From assembly GCF_014042365.1 (NCBI RefSeq), contig NZ_JACEZS010000008.1:62001-126000 (forward strand): a stretch of DNA of 64,000 nucleotides, read 5' to 3'. The translations under genes were made by a program, and so were the position numbers. Of the stretch, positions 63,114-64,000 are shown piece after piece. This DNA comes from Rugamonas fusca. Lineage in GTDB: Bacteria; Pseudomonadota; Gammaproteobacteria; Burkholderiales; Burkholderiaceae_D. The notes beneath the pieces were generated by a model, which saw only the letters and a program-made list of their open reading frames with translations, was not told the origin of the DNA and did no database searches. Position 1 is the first letter of the stretch. Every line of letters starts with the position of its first letter.

Positions 63114-63136
63114 AATTAAATTTTGAACAGAATCAA
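63108..63136 (-). promoter_or_regulatory. Promoter of the siderophore receptor gene
   Basis: -35 TTGATT (63136-63131) and -10 GATAAT (63113-63108) are 17 bases apart on the minus strand in an A+T-rich segment. The -10 is the first six bases of the Fur box. Confidence 0.65.
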
Positions 63137-63205
63137 CCACAATGCCCGCATGGCATCTCTGTGAAATCAAGTCCGGGAAGAAATCAGACAAACCGGGCCG
63201 CCGCG

Positions 63206-63550
63206 TCAACTGTGCCGTGCGCGGGAGTCGGCGGGCGCTTCGACACGCTCGTGGAGGCCGTAGTCGCGCACCACGGCGGCCACGCGCAGCCGGTAATCCG
63301 CGAAGATGCGCGCCCGGCCCTGCGCCTGCAGTTCCCGGTGCGGCCCGAAATTACGCCAGCCGCGCACCGCCTCCTCGTCCCGCCAGAACGAGAGCGACAG
63401 TATCTTCCCCGGCTGCGACAGGCTCTCAAAGCGCTCTATCGACAAGAAGCCATCCATCGCCTCGAGGTGCGGGCGCAGCATGGCCGCGCCATCCAGGTAG
63501 GCCTGCCGGTGCTCGGCGTGCGGCACAACCTCAAAGATCACGGCGAACAT
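63206..63550 (-). CDS. Antibiotic biosynthesis monooxygenase (ABM) domain protein
   Basis: 114 residues with a dimeric ferredoxin-like fold: [20 protein letters not shown], a central [20 protein letters not shown] and the [16 protein letters not shown] helix. This family includes small oxygenases (haem or quinone) and many proteins of unknown role. Its ATG lies 20 bp inside the upstream NIPSNAP-like gene, so the two are coupled. Under the likely control of the divergent ArsR-family gene. Confidence 0.82.
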   Translation of the reverse strand: MFAVIFEVVPHAEHRQAYLDGAAMLRPHLEAMDGFLSIERFESLSQPGKILSLSFWRDEEAVRGWRNFGPHRELQAQGRARIFADYRLRVAAVVRDYGLHERVEAPADSRARHS

Positions 63551-63878
63551 CGTGCGCCTCCTGATGCAGCGTACCGTCCACCACGTGCAGGAAGCTGCGC
63601 TCCTCGCGCAAGATGAAGCGTTTCTCCTGCGCCAGGCTGAAGTTGGCCCGCCCCTCCTCGTCGGTTTTCAAGCGCGCGCGGTAAGCCTCGTATGCCGCCA
63701 GGCTGTCGAAGGCGATCAAGCCCCACGCCACGTCGTTGCTGCCTTCGTGCGGCAGGAAATAGCCAACCAGGTTACCGCCGCAACGCGGAATGATGCGGCC
63801 CCAGTTCTCGGCGTACGCCTTGAAAGCTTCGCGTTGGAACGGATCGATCTGATAGCGGATGAAGCAGGTGATGGTCAT
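63531..63878 (-). CDS. NIPSNAP family protein
   Basis: 115 residues. [20 protein letters not shown], then [20 protein letters not shown] and [20 protein letters not shown] are typical of the NIPSNAP dimeric alpha/beta-barrel fold. Function unknown, though relatives bind small ligands. The start at 63878 has GAGGG 4 bases upstream and is preferred over 63908. First gene of a two-gene unit with the ABM protein, facing the ArsR-family gene. Confidence 0.82.
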   Translation of the reverse strand: MTITCFIRYQIDPFQREAFKAYAENWGRIIPRCGGNLVGYFLPHEGSNDVAWGLIAFDSLAAYEAYRARLKTDEEGRANFSLAQEKRFILREERSFLHVVDGTLHQEAHDVRRDL

Positions 63879-63906
63879 GGTGCCCTCGTGGTTGTGCAGT
63901 GCGCCC

Positions 63907-63912
63907 ACTATA
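63907..63912 (-). promoter_or_regulatory. Candidate -10 of the NIPSNAP-ABM unit
   Basis: TATAGT on the minus strand, 29 bases before the NIPSNAP-like start. No good -35 is seen; the region 17 bases upstream merges with the ArsR inverted repeat, so a repressor bound there would block it. Confidence 0.35.
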
Positions 63913-63930
63913 CGAGCTTGTCGCTGGCAG

Positions 63931-63954
63931 ATGGTTCGACTAAGATCGAACCAT
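63931..63954. promoter_or_regulatory. Perfect inverted repeat, likely ArsR-family operator
   Basis: Nine-base arms ATGGTTCGA and TCGAACCAT flank the spacer CTAAGA. The right arm includes the first two bases of the ATG of the ArsR-family gene, and the left arm lies at the expected -35 of the divergent NIPSNAP-ABM unit. One regulator could therefore control both directions. Confidence 0.6.
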
Positions 63955-64000
63955 GAAAGACGGCCCCAACATCATCGGCATCGCCGCGCTGATCGGCGAC
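63953..64000 (+). CDS. ArsR/SmtB family transcriptional regulator (partial, 5' end only)
   Basis: Only the first 16 codons are in the window: [16 protein letters not shown]. This matches the usual opening of ArsR-type winged-helix regulators (…IAALIGDPARANML…). The remainder lies beyond the window. It is divergent from the NIPSNAP-ABM pair and its start codon overlaps a perfect inverted repeat. Confidence 0.7.
   Translation, partial: MKDGPNIIGIAALIGD

Overview
The window is GC-rich (about two thirds G+C), gene-dense chromosomal DNA. It looks like a betaproteobacterium of the Oxalobacteraceae (Massilia, Duganella, Pseudoduganella or a close relative). The grounds for this are a PhaM-type PHA granule protein, tandem DUF3108 proteins, CBM5-linked GH18 chitinases, a PEP-CTERM protein, many c-di-GMP and two-component proteins, and REP-like palindromes with a GGGGACGTACCCC core. 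I saw no rRNA, tRNA, CRISPR array, insertion sequence or intact prophage. The genus is an inference; no marker gene for it is present.

Layout. 1-12.7 kb: a Tat-exported PhoX-type phosphatase behind a candidate Pho box, a DUF3369/HD-GYP response regulator, an orphan NifQ-like protein, a GAF-GAF histidine kinase, small hypothetical proteins, a CHASE-type diguanylate cyclase and queC. 12.8-22.7 kb: the TamA-TamB outer-membrane assembly pair (overlapping start and stop), a proline-rich mini-protein, a large S9 peptidase and a membrane protein. 22.8-28.5 kb: a small unknown protein facing a three-gene MukBEF/MksBEF-like condensin operon, with a double REP-like palindrome between them. 28.6-34.5 kb: two coupled DUF3108 proteins, PhaM, a small unknown protein, and a TPR response regulator next to a short histidine kinase. 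34.7-43.7 kb: MnmC (its methyltransferase half looks degenerate) coupled to Tag, a phytoene-desaturase-like flavoprotein, an amino-acid-type binding protein, a TPR-GAF diguanylate cyclase and an AEC transporter.

43.8-51.8 kb: a secreted Yx(FWY)xxD-repeat protein, an ECF sigma factor and its anti-sigma partner in one run, then an HxlR regulator, a receiver-AraC regulator, a YciH/SUI1 protein, a LysR regulator divergent from a quinone-oxidoreductase-like gene, a PnuC-like transporter, and an M48 metalloprotease fused to a type IV pilin-like segment. 51.8-56.1 kb: two chitinases, each with a lipobox, a CBM5/12-type module, a TP-rich linker and a GH18 domain, separated by a strong terminator. 56.3-60.9 kb: hisC, a PEP-CTERM protein, then a compact cassette of three paralogous tail-collar (MdpB-like) proteins, a GNAT acetyltransferase and a small DUF6916-like protein. 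60.9-64.0 kb: a Fur-boxed TonB-dependent siderophore receptor, two overlapping small ferredoxin-fold genes (ABM and NIPSNAP), and the start of an ArsR-family regulator whose start codon lies in a perfect inverted repeat.

Together the genes suggest a polymer-degrading, surface-active environmental bacterium. Phosphate and iron starvation switches (Pho and Fur boxes) and chitin use are the clearest physiological themes. The least explained parts are the tail-collar/GNAT/DUF6916 cassette, the nuclease-less condensin operon, the M48-pilin fusion and the Cys-less NifQ.
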